Shown one piece after another: positions 54,657 through 63,740 of a stretch of DNA of 64,000 nucleotides. Within the stretch, counting starts at the first letter, position 1, and each line of letters starts with the position of its first letter. The notes under the pieces were generated by a model, which was given only the letters and a program-made list of their open reading frames with translations, was not told the DNA's origin and searched no databases. The translations under genes and the position numbers were made by a program. This stretch comes from Mediannikoviicoccus vaginalis (GTDB taxonomy: Bacteria; Bacillota; Clostridia; Tissierellales; Peptoniphilaceae): the NCBI RefSeq assembly GCF_928097925.1, contig NZ_CAKMRI010000001.1:558001-622000 (forward strand), written 5' to 3'.

Positions 54657-56048
54657 TCATAAGTAAGTAAAATCAATCACTTTATCACAAACTGAATCTA
54701 AAAACTCAACATCATGGGATATTATTAAAATCAACTTATCTTCTTCCTTTACTTTCTTTATGTTTTTAGCTACTATTTTCATATTTCTATAGTCCAATCC
54801 ACTGGTTGGTTCATCGAAAAATAGAATTTTCTTGTCGGATAGTAAAGCGGATAAGATAATTACTCTCTGTTTTTGTCCTCCTGACAAGGTGTGAGGATTC
54901 CTATCACTGATATTTTTCAACTCCATATCTTTTAACCAAGTATCTAAAGCATTATCATCTTTAATATTTGATGTTAATACTATTTCATCTTTAACGCTGT
55001 CCGTGAATAACTGACAGTTCACTTCCTGCATAATAAGCAGGCTCTCATTTAGCCTACTTTTTATATTTAAATTCTCATCATCTTTTAAAATTTTACCTTT
55101 ATTTTCTTTGTTTAAGCCACATATAATTTTTGCTAATGTAGACTTCCCAATTCCATTTTCTCCAACAATTCCAATAATATTCCCATAAAAAAATTTAAGA
55201 TCCTCAATGGACAAAATTATTTTGGTATTTCTTTTGAATATTAGATTTTTTAACTCTAATAAAGTCCCTTTATTTGAAGTTTCAAAATCATCAAATCTTT
55301 CAATAGCTTTATAATCAGAATGCCTAAGTCCTGTTCTCATTCGTTCATCTTCACTTAGATTTTCAATTTCGTCCATACTATATTCTCTGATGATTTTTCC
55401 ATCCTCTAAGTATATTGCTCTATCAACAATGTCTTTTAAATACCACAACCTGTGTTCTGCAATAATAATAGTTTTTCCTAAAGATTTAAGCTTTTTTATT
55501 GTAAGCGATAGTTCTTTCATTGACTTTATGTCTAAGCTTGAAGATGGTTCATCAAGAATAAATATCTCAGGGTTTAATGCGTAAATGCTTGCTATAGCAA
55601 TCTTCTGCTTTTCTCCTCCAGAAAGATTGAATATATTTTTATTCATCAAGTTTTCAAGATGAAGCTCTTTTTCAACTTCTTCAATCCTTTTGTTAATTAC
55701 TTCTCTTTCTATTCCGTAATTTTCTAAACCAAAAGCAATCTCATCTGTAGTGTTTGTTGTATAAAATTGTGTTTTAGGATTTTGAAAAACCGAGCCTACA
55801 TTATTAGATAATTTATAAATTGGTGTGGTAAATGTATTCATACCATTGACCATAACACTGCCAGAAATGTCCCCATCATAAAACTCAGGTATTATACCGT
55901 TCATAAGCTTTAATAGAGTCGACTTTCCGCAACCGCTCCTACCACATAGAAGAATGCATTCCCCTTTTTTGATTTTCAAGTTTATATCTTTTAATGAGTA
56001 ATCAGATCCTCCCTTATACTTAAAACTTAATTCTCTAATTTCAATCAT
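54657..56048 (-). CDS. ECF transporter double ATPase (fused A components)
   Basis: This protein of about 463 residues holds two ABC domains. Domain 1 (1-225): GRSGCGKST, LSGGEKQKIAIAS, FILDEPSSSLD. Domain 2 (about 265-463): GENGIGKST, LSGGQKQRVIIL, FFDEPTSGLD. It powers an energy-coupling-factor importer with the adjacent T and S components. ATG at 56048 overlaps the EcfT stop (ATGA); a GTG three codons earlier is unlikely. Confidence 0.92.
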   Translation of the reverse strand: MIEIRELSFKYKGGSDYSLKDINLKIKKGECILLCGRSGCGKSTLLKLMNGIIPEFYDGDISGSVMVNGMNTFTTPIYKLSNNVGSVFQNPKTQFYTTNTTDEIAFGLENYGIEREVINKRIEEVEKELHLENLMNKNIFNLSGGEKQKIAIASIYALNPEIFILDEPSSSLDIKSMKELSLTIKKLKSLGKTIIIAEHRLWYLKDIVDRAIYLEDGKIIREYSMDEIENLSEDERMRTGLRHSDYKAIERFDDFETSNKGTLLELKNLIFKRNTKIILSIEDLKFFYGNIIGIVGENGIGKSTLAKIICGLNKENKGKILKDDENLNIKSRLNESLLIMQEVNCQLFTDSVKDEIVLTSNIKDDNALDTWLKDMELKNISDRNPHTLSGGQKQRVIILSALLSDKKILFFDEPTSGLDYRNMKIVAKNIKKVKEEDKLILIISHDVEFLDSVCDKVIDFTYL

Positions 56049-56773
56049 AAGTCCCACCCTGATACTTTCATAAATATTACTATTGATAAAATTAAAATCA
56101 TAAGAATTAGAACACCAATATCATTTTTTCTAAACTTAATTAGGTGTCTACTTGTTTTGTTAACAGGAGCATCGAGTCCCCTTATAATGGCTGATTGAGA
56201 GAGCTCATCCCCAATTTCTATCACACTTACGAACAATGGCACAAAAAAATATTCCATAATTAATGTTGGTCTTCTTGTTAAATTGATTAAGTTAAAATTA
56301 ATTCCTCGAGTTTTCATCGCCATATTTATATGACTCCATTCGTCTTTAATAGTAGGCAAACATCTAAATATTACAGAAATCATTATGAGCGAGTCTTTTG
56401 AAAGTTTTAATTTTTGTAAAGTTGCCACTGCACTGGAAACAGATGTTGAATTTAAAATCCATTTACCCACGATAATACATGGCAGAAATTTTCTTCCAAT
56501 TGCCAAGATAAATAAAATTAAATTCAAAAGAAAATTCATATTAAAATAGGCTAAAGATTTTTCCAATACTACACTTATTACAAAAAATAAAATATACCTT
56601 ATAGCGGATTTTTTATAACCATCGCTAATAATGATGACAAGGAAAAATAATGTAATAAGGCTTTGATAGATCCAATCAAACCCTAAAAAAATTAAAATAT
56701 TCGCACCCATAAGCAAGATAAGTTTTGTTCTGAGGTCATATTTTGACCCCAGAACAAACTTTGAATTTTCCAT
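56045..56773 (-). CDS. ECF transporter T component
   Basis: The 242 residues have about five or six hydrophobic segments. The two coupling helices with the family A-x-x-x-R-G pattern are visible: AMKTRGIN and AIIRGLDAP. Couples the ATPases to the S component. Start and the S-component stop share one base (TAATG). Confidence 0.92.
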   Translation of the reverse strand: MENSKFVLGSKYDLRTKLILLMGANILIFLGFDWIYQSLITLFFLVIIISDGYKKSAIRYILFFVISVVLEKSLAYFNMNFLLNLILFILAIGRKFLPCIIVGKWILNSTSVSSAVATLQKLKLSKDSLIMISVIFRCLPTIKDEWSHINMAMKTRGINFNLINLTRRPTLIMEYFFVPLFVSVIEIGDELSQSAIIRGLDAPVNKTSRHLIKFRKNDIGVLILMILILSIVIFMKVSGWDL

Positions 56774-57363
56774 TATAAAACTCCTGCGGATTCCAACTTT
56801 TTATTTAATATTTTTTTTGTAAAATAAGAACCAATCAAAGAGAATATAAATGTTCCTATAATCATAACTGGTAACATCCATATTGGTGTCCATGCTCTTA
56901 CTGTGTTACAAAAGCTTTGATCTAAGCCACCTTTTATTACACTTTCAAAAAACGCTTCTCTCATAACCCAAATTGGTAAAAAGCCTCCAAATAAGTTTAG
57001 AGAAAAAAACATATGACTAATTGTATTTTTCTTAAAGTCTGTATAATTTCCACCTTTTGCTATGAACATAGCAATTATTCCGGCAGGCACTGCCACTAAT
57101 GGTGCAATTGGAATATGCCCAGTTGCAACTAATAAAATACTTGGTAAAATAGCTGCGATTACAATAGCAGTAGCTGACTTTGTCTTTGCAAGAAGCATAT
57201 GATAGGTTGGTGCAGCAAATAGTGCTACAAGCATAGGCATTAGTAAAAATAAAACAGGGACAGGCATAGATATTGCCCCAATGACTGCATATGTTACAAA
57301 GTAAAGTGCAATTAAAACACCGGCTGTAACTGCATTTTTTGATGATTTCTTTTGTGTTTTCAT
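56773..57363 (-). CDS. ECF transporter S component, MptD/Trep_Strep-like
   Basis: This 196-residue membrane protein has six hydrophobic segments, starting AVTAGVLIALYFVTYAVIGA. Pattern and gene context fit the Trep_Strep/MptD family of S components, whose ligands are not established. No vitamin riboswitch precedes it. It lies 25 nt after the second half-transporter gene. Confidence 0.8.
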   Translation of the reverse strand: MKTQKKSSKNAVTAGVLIALYFVTYAVIGAISMPVPVLFLLMPMLVALFAAPTYHMLLAKTKSATAIVIAAILPSILLVATGHIPIAPLVAVPAGIIAMFIAKGGNYTDFKKNTISHMFFSLNLFGGFLPIWVMREAFFESVIKGGLDQSFCNTVRAWTPIWMLPVMIIGTFIFSLIGSYFTKKILNKKLESAGVL

Positions 57364-57388
57364 AAATTTCCTCCTTTAAAATTGATTG

Positions 57389-59113
57389 TTACTGTACAAT
57401 CTTCCATTCTTTAGACTTTTCTTGATAATTCCATAAGTCTTTATATAGTCCTTCATTTTTAATAAGTTCTTCATGTTTCCCAACTTCTTCTACCTTTCCT
57501 TTGTTTAAAACAACAATTTTATCAGCTCCCATTACGCTCCTTAATTTATGAGCTACAACCACAACTGTTTTATTTTTAATTAAATTTGATATTGCTTCTT
57601 GTATAATAAGTTCATTTTCAGGATCAAGCGAAGATGTTGCTTCATCAAGTAGTATTATTGGGGCGTTTTTTAATATTGCTCTCGCTATTGATATTCTTTG
57701 TTTCTCACCTCCAGACAGAGTCGCACCTCCTTGTCCAATCATAGTGTCAAATCCATCATCTTTATTGACTATAAAGTCATAAGCTCCTGCCATTTTTGCA
57801 GCATTCATGATTTCATCTTTACTTGCATCTTCATTTCCAAATTTTATATTGTTATAAATTGTGTCTTTAAAAAGATACACATCTTGAAAAACAACAGAAA
57901 ATTTATCCATTAATTTATCAGGGTCGGCTGTTAGCAAATCTACTCCACCAATTTTAATTGTCCCTTCATTAGGATCATAAAATCTGGAAATTAATTTAAT
58001 TAGTGTAGATTTTCCAGAGCCAGAGTAACCAACAAAAGCAGTTAATTCATTTTCATTAATGTCTAATGAAACATTATCGATAACCTTAGATTCCTTGTAA
58101 GAAAATGAAACATCGTGGATTTCAATTTTGTTGCTTTCGTTTACAACGGAATTTCCTGACATAGGTTTAGCGTTAAGTAAGTTAATGATTCTCTCTCCTG
58201 AAACCGATGCCATTTGTAGACCTGTATAATTTACAAGTGCAAGCTCCAAGGGATCAAAAATCCTTGTGCCTACAAATAAGAACATTAAAAATGTATCAAT
58301 TTCCAAAGATCCATTTATAAACAAATAGGAACCCGCTAAACTCATCAAAGGAAGTCCTATTCTTAAAATCATACTTGCTATAGTAGTTAATGAACCAACT
58401 CCTTTCTCACTCTTAATATTTGCGTCTCTCGAGTTATCTATATCTTCTTCAAACTTTGTTAATGTATCATCTAAGCTGTTATAAGCTTTTAGAGTCTTAA
58501 TAGCATCCAAATATTCGTTTATATCTTCTTCCTCTTTTATCCTCATTTTCTTTGTTTTCAAATAAATTTTTTTCTGAAAGTTTTGCATGAGTGTAAGAAG
58601 TAGAACAGAAATCGGCAATCCAATAAGTGTTGCTATTCCCATTTTTACATTAATTACCAAAAATAATATTGAGCAAAGAACCGCTACACATATACCACTG
58701 AAAAATTGAGGTAATTGATGAGTTACTGCCGTTTCAACTTTGAAAAAATCATTCATTAATGTATCTAAGATCTCTGCTGAGCTTTTCCCTGAGATATAAC
58801 CTATTGGTAGTTTTCTTATGTGGTCTGCAAGCTCTATTCTCCCATCTGCACTTGTCTTGTAACCAAGTTCATAGGTATATTTTGTAGCTAAATTTTCCAA
58901 TAAGAATGTTACAAAGAAAAATATTGCCATTATCCCAAAATACTTCCATAAAATGCTCGTATCTATACTATCTGCACCTCTATTTAAAAATAGTGTTTCT
59001 ACAATTTTCGCCAAAGCAATAAATGGTATAAGGTTTGAAATAGATGCCAAAACATTTAATATAATGGATTTTCTTATGTTATTCATCTTCCCTAAAGTAA
59101 TATTTCTTATCAT
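57389..59113 (-). CDS. Half-type ABC transporter (membrane domain + ATPase), partner 2
   Basis: This 574-residue protein has six membrane segments (about 15-300). Its ATPase has VGYSGSGKST, VFQDVYLFKD, LSGGEKQRISIARAI and ILLDEATSSLDPENE. It overlaps its partner gene by 4 nt, so the two probably form a heterodimer. Export-type fold, but relatives of this group (YbtP/Q, IrtA/B) import metal-siderophores, so direction is open. Confidence 0.9.
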   Translation of the reverse strand: MIRNITLGKMNNIRKSIILNVLASISNLIPFIALAKIVETLFLNRGADSIDTSILWKYFGIMAIFFFVTFLLENLATKYTYELGYKTSADGRIELADHIRKLPIGYISGKSSAEILDTLMNDFFKVETAVTHQLPQFFSGICVAVLCSILFLVINVKMGIATLIGLPISVLLLTLMQNFQKKIYLKTKKMRIKEEEDINEYLDAIKTLKAYNSLDDTLTKFEEDIDNSRDANIKSEKGVGSLTTIASMILRIGLPLMSLAGSYLFINGSLEIDTFLMFLFVGTRIFDPLELALVNYTGLQMASVSGERIINLLNAKPMSGNSVVNESNKIEIHDVSFSYKESKVIDNVSLDINENELTAFVGYSGSGKSTLIKLISRFYDPNEGTIKIGGVDLLTADPDKLMDKFSVVFQDVYLFKDTIYNNIKFGNEDASKDEIMNAAKMAGAYDFIVNKDDGFDTMIGQGGATLSGGEKQRISIARAILKNAPIILLDEATSSLDPENELIIQEAISNLIKNKTVVVVAHKLRSVMGADKIVVLNKGKVEEVGKHEELIKNEGLYKDLWNYQEKSKEWKIVQ

Positions 59114-60879
59114 TCATTCTCACTCCCTTCTATATCCATTTGCCAAATATTTGTCTTCTTATAAATATCAAAGAGTCTCTTATATATTCCATCTGCAACG
59201 ATTAAATCTTCATTCTTACCTCTTTCTGCAATTTTTCCATCAGATATTACTAAAATTTGATTTGCATGCTCTATGGTATTTAACCTATGAGCAATCATGA
59301 TAACTGTCTTATCTTTAACCAATTCAGACAAAGCTTCCTGCATAAGATATTCATTTTCAGAATCAGCAAAACTTGTTGCTTCGTCTAATACTAATATTGG
59401 TGCGTCCTTTAAAATCGCTCTTGCTACGGCAATACGTTGTTTCTCTCCTCCAGATAAATAAGTTCCTTTACCCAAAACTGTGTCATATCCTTCAGGAAGT
59501 TTTATAATAAAATCATGACATCTTGCTTTTTTACATGCTTTTATGACATCTTCTTTTGTAGAGCCTGTTTTTGCCATAGCAACATTATTGAAGACTGTAT
59601 CTGTGATAAGATCACTATCTTGAAAAACGAATGCTATCCTGTCCATTAAGGCGTTCATCGGAATATTTTTTAAATTAACTCCACCGATTTTAATAGAGCC
59701 TTCTGAAGGATCGTAAAATCTTGGTATTAGCGTTCCAATGGTAGATTTGCCTGCTCCTGAATAGCCAACTAATGCTGTAACTTCTCCTTGTTTAGCAAAG
59801 AAGCTTATATTCTTTAAAACCTCTTCATTTCCATAAGAAAAGCTTACATTCCCAAATTCAAGATCATGACCTTTTATCTCTTCGTCACTATTTTCAATTT
59901 CCAATTCTTTTTCATCTATAATTTCATAGATCCTCAAAACAACTTCATTTAGTAAATTCATCCCTTCTGCAAAATCTCTGAGTTTTAATGCAGGTACACT
60001 AATAGCAGGTGCAAGAATCAAATAGAAAATAAATACTGTAGCAAAATCCAAATTATTATTTCGTGACATTAAAAGTATTCCTACAGGAACTATGAATGTA
60101 GCAACAGATAGAATAAACATTCTAAATGAGACAAATCCCGGTCTTATCATTGATGTCATCGAACTTGTAAAGTCTCTATATTCTCCTACTGACTCTGAAA
60201 AAGTTTTAAATGATTTTGCTCCTGTTCCAAAGATTTTCACTTCCGGCATACCTTTAACATATTCAGTAGTTGCTGAATTAATTTGATCCAGAATCGCAAA
60301 GTTTTTCTCAAGTCCACCCGACTTTATAATCTTTGCCATGATTGCAATCTGAATTCCTAAACCAACAAATATAATTAACAAAGTCGTAAGACCTAATATT
60401 AAATTCATCTTCAACATAACAATTATCATTGCTAAAATTAGTGCTAAAGTTGAAATTAAATTTGGTAATTGATGAGAAAAATATCCCTCAATTTGATTCA
60501 TGTCTGATCCTAATACTTGCCTTATTTTTGACTTGTTGTCTCCGGTAAAAAACCCTAAAGGAAGATTCCCAATATGAAATAATATCTTCTTTTTTAAGTT
60601 AGCTATTAAAACATATGAAAACTTATGGCATAAAATACCGCCAATGTAAGTTAAGCAATATGACAATACCACTGCTGCAAGTCCATAGATGCAAAACTGT
60701 ATTGTACTTTGTTCTAATTTCCCATATAAAAATAGGGATTTTATAACTTTGTATATCACCAAAATTGGACAAATACTTAATAGCATACCAAGACTAACAA
60801 ATAATATTCCTCCTACAAGTTTTCCTTTTTTTATTTCACTGTAGGAAATAATATCTTTAATAGATTTCTTCTTTTTCAT
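59110..60879 (-). CDS. Half-type ABC transporter, partner 1
   Basis: About 589 residues. Six membrane segments then an ATPase with VGYSGAGKST, VFQDSDLITD, LSGGEKQRIAVARAI and VLDEATSFADSENE. The SFAD D-loop instead of SALD recalls the DEATAFAD form I associate with YbtPQ/IrtAB-type transporters. Start: ATG at 60879, about 10 nt after GGAGG; ATG at 60888 is too close to the site. First gene after the TetR-like operator. Confidence 0.9.
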   Translation of the reverse strand: MKKKKSIKDIISYSEIKKGKLVGGILFVSLGMLLSICPILVIYKVIKSLFLYGKLEQSTIQFCIYGLAAVVLSYCLTYIGGILCHKFSYVLIANLKKKILFHIGNLPLGFFTGDNKSKIRQVLGSDMNQIEGYFSHQLPNLISTLALILAMIIVMLKMNLILGLTTLLIIFVGLGIQIAIMAKIIKSGGLEKNFAILDQINSATTEYVKGMPEVKIFGTGAKSFKTFSESVGEYRDFTSSMTSMIRPGFVSFRMFILSVATFIVPVGILLMSRNNNLDFATVFIFYLILAPAISVPALKLRDFAEGMNLLNEVVLRIYEIIDEKELEIENSDEEIKGHDLEFGNVSFSYGNEEVLKNISFFAKQGEVTALVGYSGAGKSTIGTLIPRFYDPSEGSIKIGGVNLKNIPMNALMDRIAFVFQDSDLITDTVFNNVAMAKTGSTKEDVIKACKKARCHDFIIKLPEGYDTVLGKGTYLSGGEKQRIAVARAILKDAPILVLDEATSFADSENEYLMQEALSELVKDKTVIMIAHRLNTIEHANQILVISDGKIAERGKNEDLIVADGIYKRLFDIYKKTNIWQMDIEGSENE

Positions 60880-60899
60880 ATAAAACATACCTCCTTACC

Positions 60900-60913
60900 G
60901 AACGAGTTCGTTC
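60900..60913. promoter_or_regulatory. Palindromic operator before the ABC/ECF genes
   Basis: GAACGAGTTCGTTC is a perfect 6-bp inverted repeat with a 2-bp centre, located just upstream of the first transporter ribosome site. A related sequence occurs at the tetR promoter, which suggests TetR binding to both. Confidence 0.65.
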
Positions 60914-60986
60914 ATTTGCCCTAAAACTAATACAAGGAAAACACTGTTGATGTTTCCCTTGTAAAATACTTATATTTTATTTTTCT

Positions 60987-61601
60987 CTAATGAGGTCTTT
61001 GAAATAGTTCGCTTATTATTCCAAAGGCTTCACTTGAATTTGTTTTGTTTTCTCCCTTAATAATATAGTCGTTATATATTGTTCCAACAGCTCCGTATAA
61101 AATAAAAGCTGCAAAACTTCTCACATTTCCTCTATTTATTCCCATATTATTTTCTATTTTTTTATTTTCTATTCCTTCAATTATAAACTCTGAATAGACA
61201 TCTATAAATTTCCCAATGTAATGAATCAATTCCCATAGCCTGTAAGAGTTATCTGTAATTGAATTCTCTTTTGAAAAATTATATCTTGTTGTAAATTGAC
61301 TGATATCTTTTACTATGAGTTCTCTAAAAATCTTTATTCTTTCTTCGTAATCTATTTCCTTGTTTTGAAGGATACCTAACTTATTTTTTAATTTTTTATC
61401 AAAGTATGTTTCCATACACGCCAAGAAAATATCTTCTTTTGATTTGAAATAATAATAAAACATTCCCGGCGCTCCATTAACTTCTGCGAGAATATCTCTA
61501 ACAGAAACTTTCTCATACCCATACTTTTCAAAAAGTCTGGATGCTATGTTTATAAGCTCCTGTTTTCTTTCTTCTGGATCCTTTACATTTCTCTTTGCCA
61601 A
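60987..61601 (-). CDS. TetR-family transcriptional regulator
   Basis: The 204 residues have an N-terminal HTH (SRLFEKYGYEKVSVRDILAE then APGMFYYYFKSKEDIF). The C-terminal ligand domain is diverse. The only in-frame start is TTG at 61601, following GGTGAGG, an unusual start that limits expression. It lies upstream of the transporter genes in the same direction and likely represses them and itself. Confidence 0.92.
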   Translation of the reverse strand: MAKRNVKDPEERKQELINIASRLFEKYGYEKVSVRDILAEVNGAPGMFYYYFKSKEDIFLACMETYFDKKLKNKLGILQNKEIDYEERIKIFRELIVKDISQFTTRYNFSKENSITDNSYRLWELIHYIGKFIDVYSEFIIEGIENKKIENNMGINRGNVRSFAAFILYGAVGTIYNDYIIKGENKTNSSEAFGIISELFQRPH

Positions 61602-61617
61602 AACCTCACCACCTATT

Positions 61618-61669
61618 GACCGACACTCGTTCTTTAATAAAGAATATCATTTTCTTATACTTTTGTCAA
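61618..61669 (-). promoter_or_regulatory. tetR promoter with operator at the transcript start
   Basis: On the minus strand, TTGACA (61664-61669) and TATTCT (61641-61646) are 17 bp apart. GACCGACACTCGTTC (61618-61632) covers the expected start region and resembles the operator at 60900-60913 (half sites GAACGA/GACCGA). Confidence 0.75.
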
Positions 61670-61756
61670 TAGTGCCCTGAAATTATATTCTGAGTATGGT
61701 ATAATTTTATTTACTATAAATAAGCACGCTTAACGCTTATAGTCTTAATTACACAA

Positions 61757-61920
61757 TAACAGGGTCTGTAAATAATTTTGTGTATCAACCTAAATCCTGT
61801 TTAAAGGGTAATGGTTGATACATTTTTTATGCTTCAATCATCATTGGTGTAGCTACAACTTTTTCTACATCAACATTTTTATCTTCTAGATTATCTTCAA
61901 AATTCCCATATTGATTTAGG
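61757..61920. repeat. Inverted repeat and possible insertion-sequence end remnant
   Basis: TGTATCAACC (61781-61790) and GGTTGATACA (61813-61822) are perfect 10-bp arms, followed on the plus strand by six T. AGGGTCTGTAAATAATTTTG (61761-61780) looks like an IS256-family terminus, and a short minus-strand frame ends in this stretch. The evidence is weak. The remainder of 61670-62003 shows no gene. Confidence 0.35.
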
Positions 61921-61923
61921 AAC

Positions 61924-61962
61924 GAAAAAAAGAGCAAGTGGTTTTTCTTGTCCACCTGCTCT
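61924..61962 (-). terminator. Terminator of the second half-transporter pair
   Basis: The 11-bp arms AGAGCAAGTGG (61931-61941) and CCACCTGCTCT (61952-61962), with one G-T pair, are followed by six T on the minus strand. Confidence 0.9.
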
Positions 61963-62003
61963 AAATATTTTTCATGTTCAGAGACTTTAAATATTTCTTC
62001 CTA

Positions 62004-63740
62004 TCAATTATTTAATTTCCATGATTCCGCCTTAGTTTTTGCATTGATAAGGTCAGAATAAAGTCCATTATTTTTAATCAGTTCTTCATGATTACCACGT
62101 TCTACTATTTCTCCATCTTTTAAGACTAAAATCTGGTCAGCATTTCTAATTGTCTTTAGTCTATGAGCAATCATTATTACTGTCTTATTTTTTGTTAATG
62201 ATTCTATTGCTTCTTTAAGTTTATCTTCATTTTCTGGGTCTATATTTGCTGTTGCTTCATCAAAAATAATTATGTCTGCATCTTTTAGCATGGCTCTGGC
62301 TATGGAGATTCTTTGTTTTTCTCCACCAGATAGACTTGCTCCACCTTCCCCAATGATAGTGTTATATCCATCTGGTAAAGCTTCTATAAATTCATGACAC
62401 CTTGCTTTTTTAGCAGCTTGAACTACTTCTTCATGGCTCGCATTTTGTTTTCCAAATTTTATATTGTTTTCAATTGTATCCTCAAATAGGTATACATCTT
62501 GAAATACCATGGAAATTGAATTCATAAGGTTTTCTATCTTATAGTCCTTAATATTCTTTCCACCTATTAAAATTTCTCCAGAATTTACATCCCAAAATCT
62601 TGCTATTAGATTACAAAATGTTGTTTTACCAGATCCAGATGGTCCGACAATGGCAGTCATAGTATTTTCTTTTATCTCTGCTGATACATTTTTTAAAATT
62701 TGTCTATCATCATAAGAAAAGCTGACATTTTTAAATACAATATCATGATTTTTTATTGGCTCTGTAATACTTCCTTCTTTCATATCTTCCATATCATTTA
62801 CATAAGAATAAGAATCTATTGCATTCTCAACCATTCTTAGCATAGCCATAGCAGAGCCAGATGTTATAAGCCCATCAAATATTACAAAACTTGCTATAAG
62901 TATCATAATAGTATTAACTATTTGACCATTTTCAACAAAATATAATTTTATTGAAATAAACAACATCAAACAAATTGTTATAGCTATTATGATTTTAGCT
63001 AATAAACTATATGGCATTATAGTTTTTTCTAAATCAAAAGAATATTCACTAGCACTATCAAAGCTCTTGTCAAGTTTTTTATTATTACTTCCTCGTAGAT
63101 TATATGATTTTATAATTTGCATTCCTTGCAATGTTGATAAGACTTCTTTGGTAAGTGATACCTGAATCTCATGAATCTTATCTGCATTTTTACTTGACCT
63201 TTTTTGCATACGAGCAATGATCATTAAAAATACAATAGAACCAACTATTGCTACAATACCTACCTTATAAGAAAACAAAAATAAGGATAAGATAAAAACA
63301 ATAGCATTAAGCATGCCACCGAAAACCATAATACACAAAGTTGGAACCCAAGTCTCTACATTATCTAAGTTAGTAGTCGCAATAGTTGTTAAATTTCCTA
63401 AACTTAAACTTGAGAAGAATCCCATGGGAACTTTTTTTATTTTTTCACCTAATTCAATTCTCTTGTGTCCAGCCATAAAATATCCGGCATGTGTTTGTTT
63501 GAGCATAGAGGAATTTTTTGAAATAATTACTCCGGCTATACTAATTAATAAAAATAAACTTGATATTCCTATTGTTTTAATGCTTATATCCTTGTTTACT
63601 ATCCCAAAAATCGCATAATAAATGGCTGCAAATTGTAGAGCATTAAAAATAGAACCGAAAAAATTAGCAAAGATTGATTTTTTTAGATACACTTGTTCTT
63701 CAATAGAAAAATTCCATATTTTTTTAAAAACACTAAGCAT
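62004..63740 (-). CDS. Half-type ABC transporter, second pair, partner B
   Basis: This 578-residue protein has six membrane segments (about 20-300) and an ATPase with VGPSGSGKTT, VFQDVYLFED, LSGGEKQRISIARAM and IFDEATANIDPENE. Same family as the pair at 57-61 kb. Overlaps the upstream partner by 8 nt, so heterodimer expected. Confidence 0.9.
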   Translation of the reverse strand: MLSVFKKIWNFSIEEQVYLKKSIFANFFGSIFNALQFAAIYYAIFGIVNKDISIKTIGISSLFLLISIAGVIISKNSSMLKQTHAGYFMAGHKRIELGEKIKKVPMGFFSSLSLGNLTTIATTNLDNVETWVPTLCIMVFGGMLNAIVFILSLFLFSYKVGIVAIVGSIVFLMIIARMQKRSSKNADKIHEIQVSLTKEVLSTLQGMQIIKSYNLRGSNNKKLDKSFDSASEYSFDLEKTIMPYSLLAKIIIAITICLMLFISIKLYFVENGQIVNTIMILIASFVIFDGLITSGSAMAMLRMVENAIDSYSYVNDMEDMKEGSITEPIKNHDIVFKNVSFSYDDRQILKNVSAEIKENTMTAIVGPSGSGKTTFCNLIARFWDVNSGEILIGGKNIKDYKIENLMNSISMVFQDVYLFEDTIENNIKFGKQNASHEEVVQAAKKARCHEFIEALPDGYNTIIGEGGASLSGGEKQRISIARAMLKDADIIIFDEATANIDPENEDKLKEAIESLTKNKTVIMIAHRLKTIRNADQILVLKDGEIVERGNHEELIKNNGLYSDLINAKTKAESWKLNN

